Assembly: GCA_964036155.1 (NCBI GenBank)
Contig: OZ038422.1
Coordinates: 85,955,201 to 86,019,200, forward strand
DNA: 64,000 bases
DNA from: Diploscapter coronatus
Taxonomy: Eukaryota; Nematoda; Chromadorea; Rhabditida; Rhabditidae
Direction: 5' to 3'
Below are positions 22,814 to 36,393 of the stretch, in pieces; the first letter of the stretch is position 1, and each line of letters begins with the position of its first letter. The translations under genes and the position numbers were made by a program. Below the pieces are notes generated by a model. The model was not told the origin of the DNA. It saw only the letters and a list, made by a program, of their open reading frames with translations, and made no database searches.

Positions 22814-25800
22814 ATTTTGTCGTGGTGAAATATGAGAAAATCCGGGATTCGCCACTGTGTTTTCGCCGTACGAAAATACGCCTCTAATGAGGTCGAAAGG
22901 CTAGTTTTTCTATAGGGGAAATGTGTGAATGAATGTCGCAAAACGCAGAGCACTTTTTGATCCTAGTTTAGCAACTTCATTCATAACTTTTATCTTAAAT
23001 GTGTCTAACAATAAATTTAATAAAATTTTTTTTTATAAATATGAACCTTTTAGACATATTTACAAGAAGTATTCATATAATGAACGCCTACTTTATATTC
23101 ACTAGTAAGAACGTGAATACACGTTATTTTTAGTCAGACATATGCTCATTAACCTTTATTAGATGTTGCATTTTCAACTATAAAGCCTGACCCGGAACCT
23201 GAATTTTCCGTCTGAACGAGTTATTTGAAATTTTATATAAAGCTCAAACTCAGCACGATCAGACCTCGAATTTTAAATGACTTCAAAGAATGAAACTATG
23301 GTTCAAAACATTTGACCATGAAAACTAAAGGCAAATTTTCTATTTTTTACACCTTTTACATTTCCAAAAGTCGTTTTCCAACCAAAAGATAGCAATTACA
23401 CTTATTTTAACTTCCCCCTACTTTTTTGCTTTTTTAAAATTATCTTTCGTATAAAAAGGCAACTAATAAAAGTAGTACCACAAAAATTCAACGAATATGC
23501 ATATTTCGAGCCAATTTAAATATAGTAATAGCTTACCTATAGAGTATAAGGTAGGGATTTGGGGTAGTGGAACGGTGGAAGTCAACTTTTCAGCTAAGAA
23601 AATTCATATGATATTTTTATAGATTTTTCGGTACTACTACTTTTATTGGTGCCGTATAAAGTGAACAAATATTGCACAATTTTCAATTTCCCACGTCTTT
23701 AACCTTCTAAAAATCATGCTTGTAGCAAAGAAATAAATTCTTACAAATTTGAATTGCCCCACGCCTTTCTAAACTTTAGAAACCATGAAACCAAAGGGCG
23801 GTGTCTATTTTAATAAGACGAATTTCCGAATAGCATCATTTTTCCGAGTCGTTCGGAAGATTGCGCATTTTTCTGTCAAGCGAAAGAAAGGCTTTTGGGC
23901 CCTTGCACCACCTCCTCCCGTTCACATTTTCTCTTTCTGCCCGATGCATTGTGCGTCATCCCATCGCTTCTTTTAGTTGTTTACTCTAGATTTCTTCGAA
24001 CTCTCATTTCGCTGTGATATTTCATAATTTTTCGGTTCCCTAAACCTCATAAATTCCAATAATATACTAATTTTCTTATTCGTTTTTTTTTCGAATTTTC
24101 AATGCATTTTTTAATTTTATAACTCTTTGGAATCTCATAATCTTCAATATTATTTCATTTTTCGTTCAATTCTTTCCCTATCACTGCTCTATTTTCTTGT
24201 AAAACCACGCCACACTATCATTCTGCTGCAGTCATTTCGAAATTCCCGATTAATTTTTCAATGAAATTTAAAAGGAATATGGTCTGCTTTATGAAATGTC
24301 AGATTGTCTTACAAAGACCATTCTCTATGGTGTTATGAAATGTGCATGACGAGTTTCGGTCAATTTTTAGAAAAACATAAAATTCCTGCCTCCACGCATA
24401 AATTCCTTTTGGTTATTCATAGCTTAAACGTTTCCATTTTTAGAACTAGTTTTATTAGGAATTGCGAAAATCTCGATATAATTATGTTTGTTCAAGTTTC
24501 TTCAAATAGACTCGGAAAACTTTACATGTTTTCATGATATAGTTAATCCTGGATTTATTTATGAATACCTTAGCCAGTTTTAGTCTCCTATCCTAAACCA
24601 TGAGCTTATTTTCAGGATATCTTCTCAGATATCTAATTTCTAATTTGTCCGACTCTATTTCTCACTTTGCCTTTATGAAAAAGCGGCCTTCGAGAAAATT
24701 CCTGAGTTATTCATTTCATGCGATTTTACTTTGTACCTAGCATTAGATTAATTGAGAGCGTCTTAACCTAATGCTCAAACATCTTGCAAAACTTTAAAGA
24801 TGCACTAGTTGTTTAGAGGATCTGAACCTTCATCTAATTTGTTTTTTCTTATTTCCTAATTTAGAAACTCTCTAAAGCCTATAGACTCTTGAGTTTTCAA
24901 TTACATTATTCTCTGGACCTTCATCCAATTTTCTGCGCAACTCCTTCTAACTTAATCCACTTTGTAAAATAGAGTTGTCAATTTCCAAACAAACTCATCG
25001 ACTTTTCCTGCATTCGTCTCGAAAAATCTTCAATCTCTCAGACTAACCTTAGAAATTCTAGTTTACGCATTTTTCTCCCTAATACATGCTTACCCTTTTC
25101 CGGATATTCTCGCTTTTACGCAAATACACCTCTTGACATAGCCAAAGAGAGCATCACTCATCCCAGAAATCCCGACTTTTCCCGGATCTCAAGCATAAAT
25201 TCTGCTGATTTTCGTGAGAACTCCCCTTCACTATGACGCAATGCGCATTTCATTACGCGCTTTTGCACACGAAAATGCGCAAAGCCGCGGTTGCGAAAAT
25301 CCGTGCAATGGGTTGGGGGAGTCAAGAATGATGTTTCATATTTCATGTTTTACCCATGCTTTAACTTTGATTAACGAGCCAGACATTCCACCATTTGCAT
25401 GAATTTTTCATGACAAGTTTCATTTTTGCTCCAAATTTGATCATTGCGGCAACTTTTTTCTATTAATTTGATACCGAACACTAACTTCACAACCACTTGA
25501 CTTATTCTCACCCTTCAGGACTTTTCTGTTTCCTATCCAATCCATTTCTGCCGCACCTATTCTCTCGAAGACACGTACTTTGCTCTCAATTCACGAGACC
25601 TATTTCGATTGAAATAGCTGTTTTATATTTCCACAAAAGGCAATCGTCTTCTTCTTCTTCCTATATGTTTAATCCGGAGGCAATAAAACTCGAAAGAAGA
25701 ATTGTTATGTTTAAAATTAGGCGTGGATGACTGAAAATTTTTGAAGGAAATGACTTTTCAGCGCGGCTGCGACAGCATTTTTCGTGTTTTTGCAGAGTTC

Positions 25801-26451
25801 GAGCGCGGTTTGCGCACACAGCCCACATCCAATTTTGCACAGCCCATTTTAATGCTATTTCCGCTAGGCCGAGCAAAGTAAACTTCGGCTCGAAGTGAAC
25901 GCGCTCAGATTAACAACTCTGTCGAAAATTGAGAATTGTTGAATGAGTTTGAGAAATTGTTAGAGGTTCGCCACAATTCAATAAGACTTATTTTGTTAGA
26001 CATTGTTAGACAAAATAACCGAATCAAACCTAACGTTTGCATTCAATTTGTTATTTTTCAACCTAGGTGTAGAAAGCGCAAGCTCTGCCCCTCTGCAAAT
26101 GCGCGGCACGCAACAAAAGTGATAATGAGAGAACCTTCGAATTAGGAAGCAACTACGCTTCAACTGTCGCATTTCATCAAAAACTCAAACTAAATCGACG
26201 ATAACCCTTCTAAAACGGTTCTGTGTCAAAAATCAGCACCTAATTTTTCTCTACAAAAGTCTGCAGCTAGTTTGAAGTTTGCGATAGCGTGTTCATTTTG
26301 GGGTCCGAAGAATGCCGATTATTTCGTTAAAAGTCAATTTTTATTCGATTTATTTCTTATTAAAACTCCTACTTACACCAGAATGTATCTTCCTGAACAA
26401 AAATAATAGCGAAATATGGTTTTTGTGAGCTTGCTTGCGCTTTCTATCTAT

Positions 26452-26640
26452 AGTTGGGAATGCAAGCTAACTCCTAGCTAATCAACCATGTTCACATTGT
26501 GTGTAGTGGTAGAGCAGTGCACCCCGCGGAGAGGTGAGGAATTAAATTCAGCATCTTGACTGTGAGACATGAGTTTTCCATAAACTAGCCATTTGCAGCG
26601 GACCCAATCTAGGTACCGCCTAAGCCACCGTCCTGCACTG
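26452..26640 (+). repeat. tRNA-like SINE candidate (copy 1)
   Basis: This copy and 61858-62046 (opposite strand) share about 185 bp at roughly 80-85% identity by eye. In this orientation it contains GTAGTGGTAGAGCAGTGCAC, like a tRNA A box. The copy at 61.9 kb has GGTTCAACATTC at the B-box position about 40 nt further. The pair suggests a short interspersed element with an internal Pol III promoter. Confidence 0.6.
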
Positions 26641-27812
26641 TTTTAAAATAATATCTTCATAAATCCACGAATTTTATTTCAATTTGAATGATATTATCAT
26701 TCATCTATGCTAGAAATTGGTGAATCAGACCTTTTCTTTGAAACAAGAAACTTCTCCATTGAAACAGACCTCAGACTAAATCACCAATCTTTCCACATCA
26801 CGTTCTGGTTATTTTCCGAAAAGATCAGCCCAATCGTTCTCCTTTCAATAGCGTCAACCGGTCTGCTGTCGCACTGTACAGTTTTTGTCCGAAATTTGGC
26901 TCCTCTTCGCACTCAAACAGCTGAACTCACAGTCTCTCAAAATGAGCTCTAGAAACGATATGATTCCGGCCTTATGCATTTTATTTATTGACTATATATT
27001 TTTCATGCTCCATATCTAAACATTAAAAAATACCTTCCTTCTCACTTTACTACCATTTACCATAAAGCATATTTCACGTGAACACGCTCTCATTTTCCAG
27101 TTTTTATGCTCTAGAAACGATACTATGTTTCCGATCATTTGGATCTTTTCCAACGCTATTTCTTTGATGCTCTATTTTCATATATCGTCACAAGTTTACC
27201 TGTTTCACTGTATAAATCTAGCACTTTCACTAATCGTAACTAAGCCTGTTTGTGTGTAAGTTTGAACTTGTGAATTTTGGACGTAATAGTAAATTGTTAT
27301 TTAGCTAGTTCACGAACTATTTTTCAGTATATGAAGATCATGCCTATCAAATAAATTTTAGGTTCTGACTGTGGCTTCGAATTTTTCGTTAATTTCACTT
27401 TATTCGAGATCGAGTGATCCTAGTTTTCAGCATTATCTATACGGATGACCTTTACTATGTTTCAGCTCAGACGTGTGGGATCTAATATATCCAAATACCC
27501 ACCCAAAATCGCCTCCATTCATTAGATACCTAAATTTCTAATTACCACATTTATCCTCATCCGGAAGTTTTCATTATCCCCGACTTTTCCAAGCGTCTGA
27601 ATCTCAGCCAATTCTTAATTTATTTTGAATGAATTTCCGCCCATTCTAGTTTCATTCGTTTCGTGCAAAATAAACTTATTCCACGCGTTTTTTCCCGGAA
27701 AATAGGTTTGCATATAATAAAATCTGATCTCTTACAGAGGATGATGAATTTTTCATGGCTACTTTTATGGGGTAGGACTATATAATTTTCTAGTTACAAG
27801 ATTACTTTCTGA

Positions 27813-28311
27813 CAAGAGAACCTCCCCGAGTGTGTACTCAAATTTCCTGTCAAGATCTATATAGTTTTGAAGTACTTGGTGAAAATTAGAAAAGTTGATA
27901 AAAAAAATTAGGAGCTGATACACAGCATGCGCATTTTGAGCGTACGAATGCATACTCCACATAGCTAAATTAAGAAGTCAACTTCAACAAATTTTAGAAA
28001 ATCATGAAATGGATATTTTACACTACTTTTCATAGAAGTTGCTCAAAATAAAATCCTATACCAATCGATAGGGGAGACTATTTTGAGCAACTGTTACGAA
28101 AGAAGTAGTAGAAAATATGGGTTCTCTGATTTTCTAAAAAAAAAATTTTAAAGTTAGCTTTTTAACTATAAAAAGTGCATTTGCACGCGCAAAATGCGCA
28201 CGCCGCATATCAACTCCTAATTTTTATATCAGCTTTTCTAACTTGCCGAGTACTTTAAAACTATGCGGGTCTTAACAGGAAATTCGAGTAATATCCATAG
28301 AGGTTCCCTTG
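27813..28311. repeat. Large foldback (inverted repeat), about 500 bp
   Basis: Two arms of about 240 bp face each other across a loop of some 15-30 nt near 28070. Matching words include CAAGAGAACCTC / GAGGTTCCCTTG, AAATTTCCTGTCAAGA / TCTTAACAGGAAATTC, TTAGGAGCTGATA / TATCAACTCCTAA, ATGCGCATTTTGAGCG / CGCAAAATGCGCAC, and GTTGCTCAAAATA / TATTTTGAGCAAC near the tip. Transcription would give a long double-stranded RNA. Confidence 0.75.
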
Positions 28312-31300
28312 TAAAATGAACTTTTCTTAAAGTTTCATGATTTCAGGATCACAATTTTTTTTACCTTAACTCACCGTGCATGATTTTTATACGTGCTCTT
28401 AATATTGGGTAAAGTGAAAAGTCAGTTAAGCGTGAGAGACTTGCTTTTGGAGAATTAAACCAGCTAATTGAGCAGGAAATACTCATACTAATGTTTCTAT
28501 TTTAGCATTTTCATAAATGTTACATATGAAAACCACACTGCTTGAACTTTTCACGATATTTCAAAAAATCTTTATACTTTGCAGACGTTTTATGACCAGT
28601 GAAATAATCCAATAACCTTCTATTTTGCGCACACGTGAATAATAAATTCTCTGATAAAATGATAATAATCTGATCGTGATTTTGCTTCTGGTTGCAAATT
28701 TTTCAGAGATTTTTATTACATGCTAGAACATAGGCCCAGAGAACAGTCTAAAGTGAAACTTTTATAGCCCTGAAAATTAACCTATCCATTGACGAAATGA
28801 TTTCAAAGAAACCACTCTCCTTCGTCGTTTCACAAATACCTCCCATAAAATGATTGCAACCTGTTTTGCGCCCCTATTCTAATACGCTAGCCGCGAAATT
28901 CCGAGTTTAATCGGTGATTATAGCACGAAAATGGTGATAAAGTTTTATCGACGCCCAAAATTTCGAACTTTATGCGATTTTCCAGGACATTTGATCATTT
29001 TCGCAGCGTTCAATTTGCAATTCGATTGTTTAATCAAATTTATTGATGATCATCATTGAAAGCGCTTGAAACTCGTTGCAAGGTTTTGCTCGTCTTACTT
29101 GTACATTCCTTTTGATTCGGAACTTTAAATATCTACATTTTATCGTAGCCTTAAAGAGCTATGATCGCTCTTCTATCAAAGTAACTATTGTCTTCCTGTT
29201 ATTTGCGTTGCCCTAATTCCTTTATAAATTCGGAAATTAGTTCTGCTGTTTTTAAATTGTTTTCGCAAACATTTTCTTCACTTTTCAGCCTTTTCCCTCT
29301 TTTATAACGTCTCATTCTACCTCAGGAAATGGATTTCTCTCACGCGGCGGGACGTGAGAAAAGCCGAAAATTATCAAGTTATTCTGGCAGAAATATTCAT
29401 TTCTCTAGAAGAAATCTGCAGGGTTGACTTCATTCAATGTAAACTTTCATTTCTCTTAAACTGCAAATCAAATTTAATATTAACTTGGCCACGATCTTAG
29501 TTTCCAAAAGCCAATATTAACTTAAAGGACTCTATACTTACAGAATATTTATTTTATTATGATGTTATCGGTCATTTTTCTCAATGTTCGTTTACAAAAC
29601 GGATTGTTATTTCCCTCCAAGTTCTCTATAAACATTCACGAGGTTTATTAGCGTTGCACACACTCGTGGAAAAACGCGCTAGCGCTCTTCAAATATGGGC
29701 AAACTTTTATATTTTCTAGAAAAATAACTCGCTTAGGATATATTAAAGCATACGAGAGAATGCCTAAATTTTAATGATATAGTTACTTATTTGGATATTT
29801 TTAGTTGACGTTCTCGTTTAAGAAACTCGTAAATAACCGAGTTATGTGAAACATGCTCCAATACTAATTATTGGTTGGGTTTTTGCTATGAATTTAATAA
29901 CAGAGCATACTTTTCATGGGGAGTCTATTTTCTAATTATTTTATCGATACTTCGAATATTTTTCCGACAAAGTGCGTTAGAATTAGGCTCGTTTGTAGCT
30001 TGTGCGAGGGTTTTATGATTTTATGCAAGGCTTGCGAACAACTAGTGAAAACAAATCTCGTGAATTTCACTCATTGGTAATGACATTTATCAGACTTCAA
30101 CTATATTAGAGTTGTTGATTTCTTTCAGCTCTCAGAACAAAACAGAGGTTTGAATTACAAATCCTGCATAATCGTGATTCTCGAAATGCATTTTTCCTGA
30201 TTTCTGAACCATAATTCACCCATTTAAACAAAAAGCGCATAATTTCGAGATCATGATTTCATGATACGCGAAAATCCGACATTTTGCGCTTATTTTTGAA
30301 ATCCTCGGAACATTTTTAAGGTCCAAAACGTGATATTAATCATGCTGGAATGATTGATAAATTTTCATTGCGCTTATGCTATCATTTTCCAACGCAATAA
30401 GCATATGAAATATGAATTCTTTCAATCTAATCTAAGCCCGTTTATTTTCCAATAAAATTTCCAAGCTTTCCGGTCCAACCGGTCCTAGTAACTTAATGAG
30501 TCAACATTGCAGCGTTTTTCTCCAGATCAAATTCGTTGTCAAGCCATTATTTAATGTTCAAAGCTTGTTAATTCAACAATCTTTTAGCGTGACTAACCAC
30601 TTTAGCGAAGGCTTTCTATTGCTATTTTTATACTTGAATGAACGTATTCGAATGGTTAGGAAATGTTTTATCAAATCATTCCTTTTCTTCATTAATGGCT
30701 TACTCATTAACTAGTCCTGTGTGTGTTATTTCGAAATGTTCATCGATTGATGCGAATGAACGAGCGAAAGAAAGATAATCCTTCCGAACTAATAGTATGG
30801 TCTAATGACGATTCTATCATGTAGAGTTCATCGCCAAATATCGTCATCTATGCTATTAATCTATGATAGTTACGATATATACCATCATATAAGGCTCATA
30901 ATGATATTATCTTTCACTTTACACCATAGATTATTTTATAGCACTTTAAAAACTCGATTCTTCTCAGTATAGTAAAATCCATACTACTTCTGCAGAGTTC
31001 CACCTTATTTCCTCGAATTTGCCGATTAATTTATTTACATATTCAATTTTTTCTGGCCCGAGTTTATGCCACGCTATTTGTAGGAATCGAATCTGGAATT
31101 TCTCAGATCCGGATATAGCCTTTTATAGTTTATTTTTAGTATTAATCTGCAAACAACTTCGAATATGTCACGCTATTATGATCCCCGCGAGAAATTTGTA
31201 ATTTTCCGAGTTAGCGTGCCGAAAGCTCAAAGCTATCATATGATTCATGGATTCCACCCTCAAGATCTCACAAATTTGTCGGTTCAAACCACATTTTTTC

Positions 31301-31500
31301 GTCTTTTAGCCTCATTTTTCAAACTCGCATGGCTATTTTTGCTCTTCATTCCTGACCATTTTTTCCCCAGTTCTTCTCATTCGTTCGTATTTTAATCATA
31401 GTTTTTGTAATTAGCGTTAAATCTCTTTTTTCAGATACCAGTATTTGCTTTCTAAGAACCTCGGTATTTCCTATATAGCTTCGGCATATTCCTGTTAAAA

Positions 31501-32133
31501 ATGCAGACAGCCTGTGTGATTCAAGTTACCGACGAGAATGGCGCCCCGGTTTGCGAACTGCCCTCTCCGGCCCCGAGGCAGCGAGTTCCCTCGCCGCCGC
31601 CCAATCACCACGCCAATTTCCTGCTCCAAACCTCAAATGTAGGTTTATTTCAAAATATTTAGGGTTGATGACGATTATCCAACTATTTTACTTAGTATCC
31701 ATCCATAAAAAATATGTTGCACAACTTTTTTTTTAATCTTACCCACTATCTAGTTATGCATAATTTCTATTGAAGATTTCGACTAGAAAGAACAATCTGG
31801 AAGAGTAGTTGCATACGAAATAGTAGAGGAAGAGAATCTTTGTTCCGACAAATCGCGCATACTATCTCGTGTGCACGATGCTACGATGCAACTACTTTTC
31901 CAAATCGCCCTAGAAAGTGTTTCAATGGCAAATTTGATCACAACTCTAAAGTCTTCCACAATTTTGAATCATATTCGAACGGAAGTATTAAAAGGCAGTT
32001 CATAATCTTATCAATTGCCAATGTTCAGCTCCCTTCCGCGCTGTCACCAATGAATCTGCCCGGAAAGACGTCATCCCGACCGTACGGCCTACCTCCCCAA
32101 AACCAACCTGCTGCTACGGAGTGCTCCAAGTAA
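31501..32133 (+). CDS. Small proline-rich protein, two exons
   Basis: Exons are 31501-31638 and 32029-32133 (243 nt, 80 residues, phase 0). The ATG follows a TTTTTTCAG acceptor at 31434 with a 66-nt leader, so an upstream non-coding exon or a trans-spliced leader is likely. The product has an ordered-looking start (ACVIQVTDENGAPVCELP) followed by Pro/Ser-rich sequence (PSPPPNHH, MNLPGKTSSRPYGLPPQNQP). No known domain is recognised. It is likely intrinsically disordered. Confidence 0.5.
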
Positions 32134-32177
32134 TTCGAACAAACTGATACTCGTCAACCTTTCACCTAGACTGCTGT

Positions 32178-32286
32178 GGCAACTCGAAAGCCTTAAGCGA
32201 TGCGAAATAGAGTGAGAAAAGAGCCGTTTTTTTTTTCCTTACCACCCTTCACCCTATTTCGCATGACTTGAGGTTTCCAAATAGCC
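32178..32286. repeat. Miniature inverted-repeat element, family A
   Basis: The left arm GGCAACTCGAAAGCCTTAAG and the words GATGCGAAATAG mirror the right arm CTATTTCGCATGACTTGAGG followed by TTTCCAAATAGCC. Confidence 0.7.
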
Positions 32287-32297
32287 TTTCTGCGATC

Positions 32298-32446
32298 AGG
32301 CCTCCTGTATTCGTCCCAAGTTCACCATGAACCCATGTTGTAAAATTCGCTAGTCCCCCCCCTTTCTTCGCTTAAACTTCTTAGCATGAAATTTGATGAA
32401 ATTTACAAGCCGAGAGCATGATGAACAAGTATAAATACAGGAGACC
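32298..32446. repeat. Inverted-repeat element, family B-like
   Basis: The left end GGCCTCCTGTATTCGTCCCA pairs with the right end ATAAATACAGGAGACC, sharing the CTCCTGTATT end with the copy at 7109. A C-run marks the centre. Confidence 0.5.
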
Positions 32447-32878
32447 CCAATATTAAATCCTCAAAAATTATTATCATCGTTATCACTACTCATACTGATC
32501 TTATCGCTCCTGATTTCGAATTCTGGAAAAGAGTTTTGGCGATAGTGTAGTTTCAAATTACGTCAAACTTTCCCAAATTCACTGGTTATCTACTGAAACA
32601 TTGATATCATTTCGTCGCATTATTTGCCGTTCGACTTTATTTCTTTTCCATGAGAAAACGTTCCTCAAATTTGTCGTTCAAATACTCGTAAACTCAAAAT
32701 TCCAAAGGGAAAATTATTGCGGAATCAATATTTCAAAAGAATTCTCGAATTCGCAATAATTTTCAAAAAATCGAAAAATGTCTTGTCTTTGATTTGTGAT
32801 ATTACTGGTTTCATTATACATTTCGGTGATATTTGTTCTAATTTCTAATGTTTCATTACTTTAACTGAAATTCGGCCT

Positions 32879-32894
32879 TGACGTCACGACGTCA
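32879..32894. promoter_or_regulatory. Tandem cAMP-response-like elements
   Basis: A perfect palindromic CRE (TGACGTCA) is directly followed by CGACGTCA, one mismatch from a second CRE. A TATAAATC follows at once. The pair lies 570 nt upstream of the Arg/Pro-rich gene. CREB/ATF-type bZIP binding is inferred from the motif only. Confidence 0.45.
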
Positions 32895-33464
32895 TTATAA
32901 ATCGATATTTTAAAGTAGCGTCATGGCGCCAGATCGTACTTGCTCTACATTTTATTGCTACTTTATTTTTCCCCATAGTTACAGTATTCTATCAGTTGAT
33001 AATCAATAAATGGATTTCCATTCAAAATTATTTATTTCAACAAAACAATATAAAGCATGCTCCAGAAGTTTGTTGCAAAAGGATGAATTTTCTTTCTGGC
33101 TTTTTTCTTCGAAGAAAAAACTTTAAATCTTCTGAATGCCTAATGAACGTCCGCCGTTGCGACGTTACACAAAACAGAGACGGAATTTTTGAATTGTGAA
33201 GGAGAAAAAACAAGTCTGAAAATATTCGTCTTGAAAGCCAAATTGGATTGATTTTATTGTGTACTCTGAAACAATATGGTCAGAGTTGATTCAGGTTGGT
33301 TTTGACTATTCAGTCTTTAGAGTGTTCAAATTAGGATATTTTTTATTAAATTGTTAAAACATCAAATTAAAGCAATTTGTGTATGATACGACGAATAGTG
33401 AGTTTTCAAGTGGATAGCCAATGTATTTTCAGTTTGCTGTTTCTTTTATTTCAGCCCTACGAAG

Positions 33465-34985
33465 ATGCTACCTGCACCGAATCAAACTCGACGGAGACGT
33501 TCCAATCGAGGCTACGCCTTCCGGACCGATGTACCATATCAAAGAGAAGAATCGACATGAGACAGACATTTTGCGTAACAACTCTTCTGCTACTTCTAAA
33601 CAGAATTTCAATTGTTCTCTAAATATGCATCAAGCAAAATGCATGATTCTTGATAAGCCTCAAAAATTCATTGTGGAAGAAAGTTCGAACTTTACGAAAA
33701 AATAGGAAAATTTCAGCAATTGTTCCTTATACGCAGAGACGTAATGTCCCAAAGCCTAGACCGCGAAGCAACAAGCGAATCAGGTAAAAAATTTCAGCTT
33801 CTTTCCCAGAAAAGATTTTTAAAATTCAGCTGGAGCGCCGGTGACGAGGTACGTCGTCGTTCACCTTCTCCATCTCCTGAGCGTGAGCCAGTCAGAAGGC
33901 GCTCAAGGACCCCTCAAAGTCAACAACAAACGAGACGACACTCGCCTCCAAGACCCGTCAAAACCCCTCGACATCAAACTCCGAACGTCGATATCTGGAT
34001 TCCACCGGAAAGGTTTGAAAGTTAAACATTTCGGAGGGCTGTTTTTGGTTTCAGAGAAGAAACCCCACCATTTTCACCTGAAGAATATTATCCGAGAGAA
34101 CGAACACCTTCACCGCCAGTTTACATACCTCCTCCGCCTCCGAAGAAACGAACACCTAAACCCAAGAAACCTAAAAGAAGGCAAGTCGGGGGAAGGCTTA
34201 AAAGAAACCCTATCTGCGAGCATTGTTTTAATAAAATTGCAGAAATTCCTGGGATGAAGGTGAGAAACGTCGTCTTGAATTAGAAGAAGAAAGGAAAGGT
34301 CGACGCCGAGAAGACGAAGAACGAAGACGTCAAATCGATAGAGAACGAAGAATAAGGGACGAGGAACGATCGAGGCAGCGAAGGGTTGAGCCCGTTAAGA
34401 GACCTCCGAGACCCAAGTCGACACCACCGAGGAAGCAAGAGAAAATCATGAAGCAGAGAGTAAGTGTTGACAAAACTCGGCTAAATTTCATGACTGTCCT
34501 TTCCACGACGGATTGGATTGCTGGTTGGTTTGAAGGCAATGATGTTCAATTTTTTTCAAACGTAATTCTCAAGATTGTTTATGTCAATACACAGACTCTT
34601 CATTAGTATTCTTATTGAAGTTTATTGGCGCGGGTTCTCACGGTGTAACAACAATGATTAATATTTTAATATAATGAATAAATGTTTGAGACACCTAGGA
34701 CGATCGGTGGAAGCGTGAGAAGCAGTCTCGAAAGAAGCCTGCGCCACCGATAAGAAGAGCCATCTCAGAGAGCGAATTGCGTCCCAGAAAATCGGAGCCA
34801 CCTATGATGAAGCACAAGTCTGGAAAGGTCGAGGTTCTTCATATTTCAAAGATCTAAGGTCTATGTTTCAGAGCAAGAAACCGAAACAGAAACCGCAACG
34901 ATGGAACCCGGTTGGAGACGTGAATCGCAAGAAATTCGTCACCAAAGACCTTGACAGACCATACGTCAGCGATTTTCATTTTTGA
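33465..34985 (+). CDS. Arg/Pro/Ser-rich charged protein, probably disordered
   Basis: Exons are 33465-33498, 33717-33783, 33830-34012, 34055-34180, 34243-34459, 34699-34827 and 34872-34985 (870 nt, 289 residues). From the second exon on the chain is secure; the first donor at 33498 is the only one I found that keeps phase. The start ATG follows a TTTATTTCAG acceptor. The protein has RS-like and PP-rich parts (RRRSPSPSPEREP, VYIPPPPPKKRTPKPKK), then a strongly charged helix (RRREDEERRRQIDRERR) and a conserved-looking end (RPYVSDFHF). The donor after 34180 is GC (AGAAG|GCAAGT). AATAAA lies near 35050. It could be a splicing- or chromatin-related basic protein, but no known domain is seen and no function is assigned. 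Confidence 0.7.
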
Positions 34986-35449
34986 TCAGAAATTTCAACC
35001 AAATATTATTTCCAAGTGACTAGAAGTGTACCTAAAGATATTTGAATCAATAAAAAGGATTATAAAATTTCGCAACATATTCCAAAAATGTTCGTATTCA
35101 AGGATTGCCCTTCAAGGTCCCCGAAAAATGCTTTTTTGCTTTAATTTCTGGATGCACAGGCTGTAACATAGCCAAAAATGTGTACGCTTTCAAGTTTTAG
35201 TTGAACGTTCCAAAAACGATTCTTATTATTTCTGGGTACACAATTCGTAGCATACCCGAGAATGGCTACGTTTTAAATTTTAAAAATTTTAGTCTCCACG
35301 TTCCCAAACTCCTTGTCTTCCTTCTTTGGTGTGAGTTTTTTGGTGTCCAGTTTTAACAATGGATTGCCCCTTTTCCCCGATTCTTCAAACTCATTGAAAC
35401 CTCCACTTCTTTGCTGCCCGGCTAATTCGCTGCATTTCCCCTAGCAACC
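34986..35449. other. Spacer
   Basis: 3' UTR of the Arg/Pro-rich gene with AATAAA near 35050, then sequence without features I can name. Confidence 0.5.
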
Positions 35450-35545
35450 ATGGACGAGGAGACCTTTGTTATGGGAGACGAACCGCAAAAATTCAAGGCT
35501 GCTGCTGAAATAGGCCTGAAAACGCATTCACTCGCCCGCTACTGA
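35450..35545 (+). CDS. 31-residue small ORF
   Basis: An ATG in good context (CAACCATGG) sits right after a TTTCCCCTAG acceptor, like a trans-spliced short mRNA. The product is balanced and charged (starts MDEETFVMGDEPQKF, ends THSLARY) rather than AT-driven low complexity, which suggests real coding. No family is recognised. It could also be one exon of a larger gene. Confidence 0.35.
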   Translation: MDEETFVMGDEPQKFKAAAEIGLKTHSLARY

Positions 35546-36393
35546 TCTTTCGATTATTCCACCGCCCTCGCAAATTTGTGGCTTCAACATTTCAGAATTA
35601 TTTTGACATGTAGTGTAAGATCTTCATGCGGATCTCTTCATAGCATATGATTTTGAATTTTTGCTGCTGATTTTTTTATTTTGACTATTAACGGCCTCGC
35701 AATTATTGAAGCATCAAATTAAAAATTTTTTGTTAGATATCTTCATTCTACCATTATGGTGTGATATCACATTTTAGCTTGCATTTCATGCTTCATAGAT
35801 AATTCTTACCTTTGAGCCTATTATAGAGACGTGGGATATCGAATTTTAAAGCACTATAATTTTGTGCATCATAACACATATTGCTGTACGATCTTTTGAA
35901 ACTAATGCTGTTCATGTTTACAAGCTATTTATGTCGATCCCAGTATCATAAGCTGAAATAACATCTCATACCTCATTACCTGAAACACACATTTGAAACT
36001 TGATTACTGCTCGGAACTAATTTGCCTTATTTCTTCATCCATATATTCAGTTATTTTCCTATTATTCAGAGCCAACGCCTATAGTTCCGGTCACTTTTGG
36101 TCCGCACATTTTTCCTTACCTCATCAATTTTTTGCTATACTTCCGGCACGCGTTCTTTACATGAATATTCGTTATTTTATGCGCGGCAATTGCGAAACTG
36201 TTCAAATTGCTCTCAATTTTCCTTGAGAAATTCTTTGATCATTATACTTTTTCTTTTCTTTATATCATTTCGGGGTAGTTTTAGGTTTTTTCGTGGTTAT
36301 TTTTAGAAAATTGTCGAGTATTATAGGAATCATGTGAGATTGGGAATTGCGTAAAAGAAGATAAAAATAGTCCGAATTTGGAAAAAGCTGTTC
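35546..36393. other. Spacer upstream of the TTLL gene
   Basis: AT-rich. Two overlapping open frames at 35993-36306 are T-rich and without motifs. No feature is called. Confidence 0.45.

Larger units (their letters stand above)
22450..31500. other. Nine-kilobase gene-poor region
   Basis: I find no exon chain or protein motif on either strand. The open frames are short, T-rich and isolated. Contents I can name are hairpins at 22758-22813, the SINE candidate at 26452-26640 and the foldback at 27813-28311. It may be an intergenic regulatory region or a long first intron of the gene at 31501, which is preceded by a TTTTTTCAG acceptor at 31434. Confidence 0.45.
32134..33464. other. Spacer with two MITEs and a CRE pair
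   Basis: It contains family A (32178-32286) and family B-like (32298-32446) elements side by side, the CRE pair at 32879-32894, and a TTTATTTCAG acceptor at 33445-33454 just before the start of the next gene. Confidence 0.5.
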
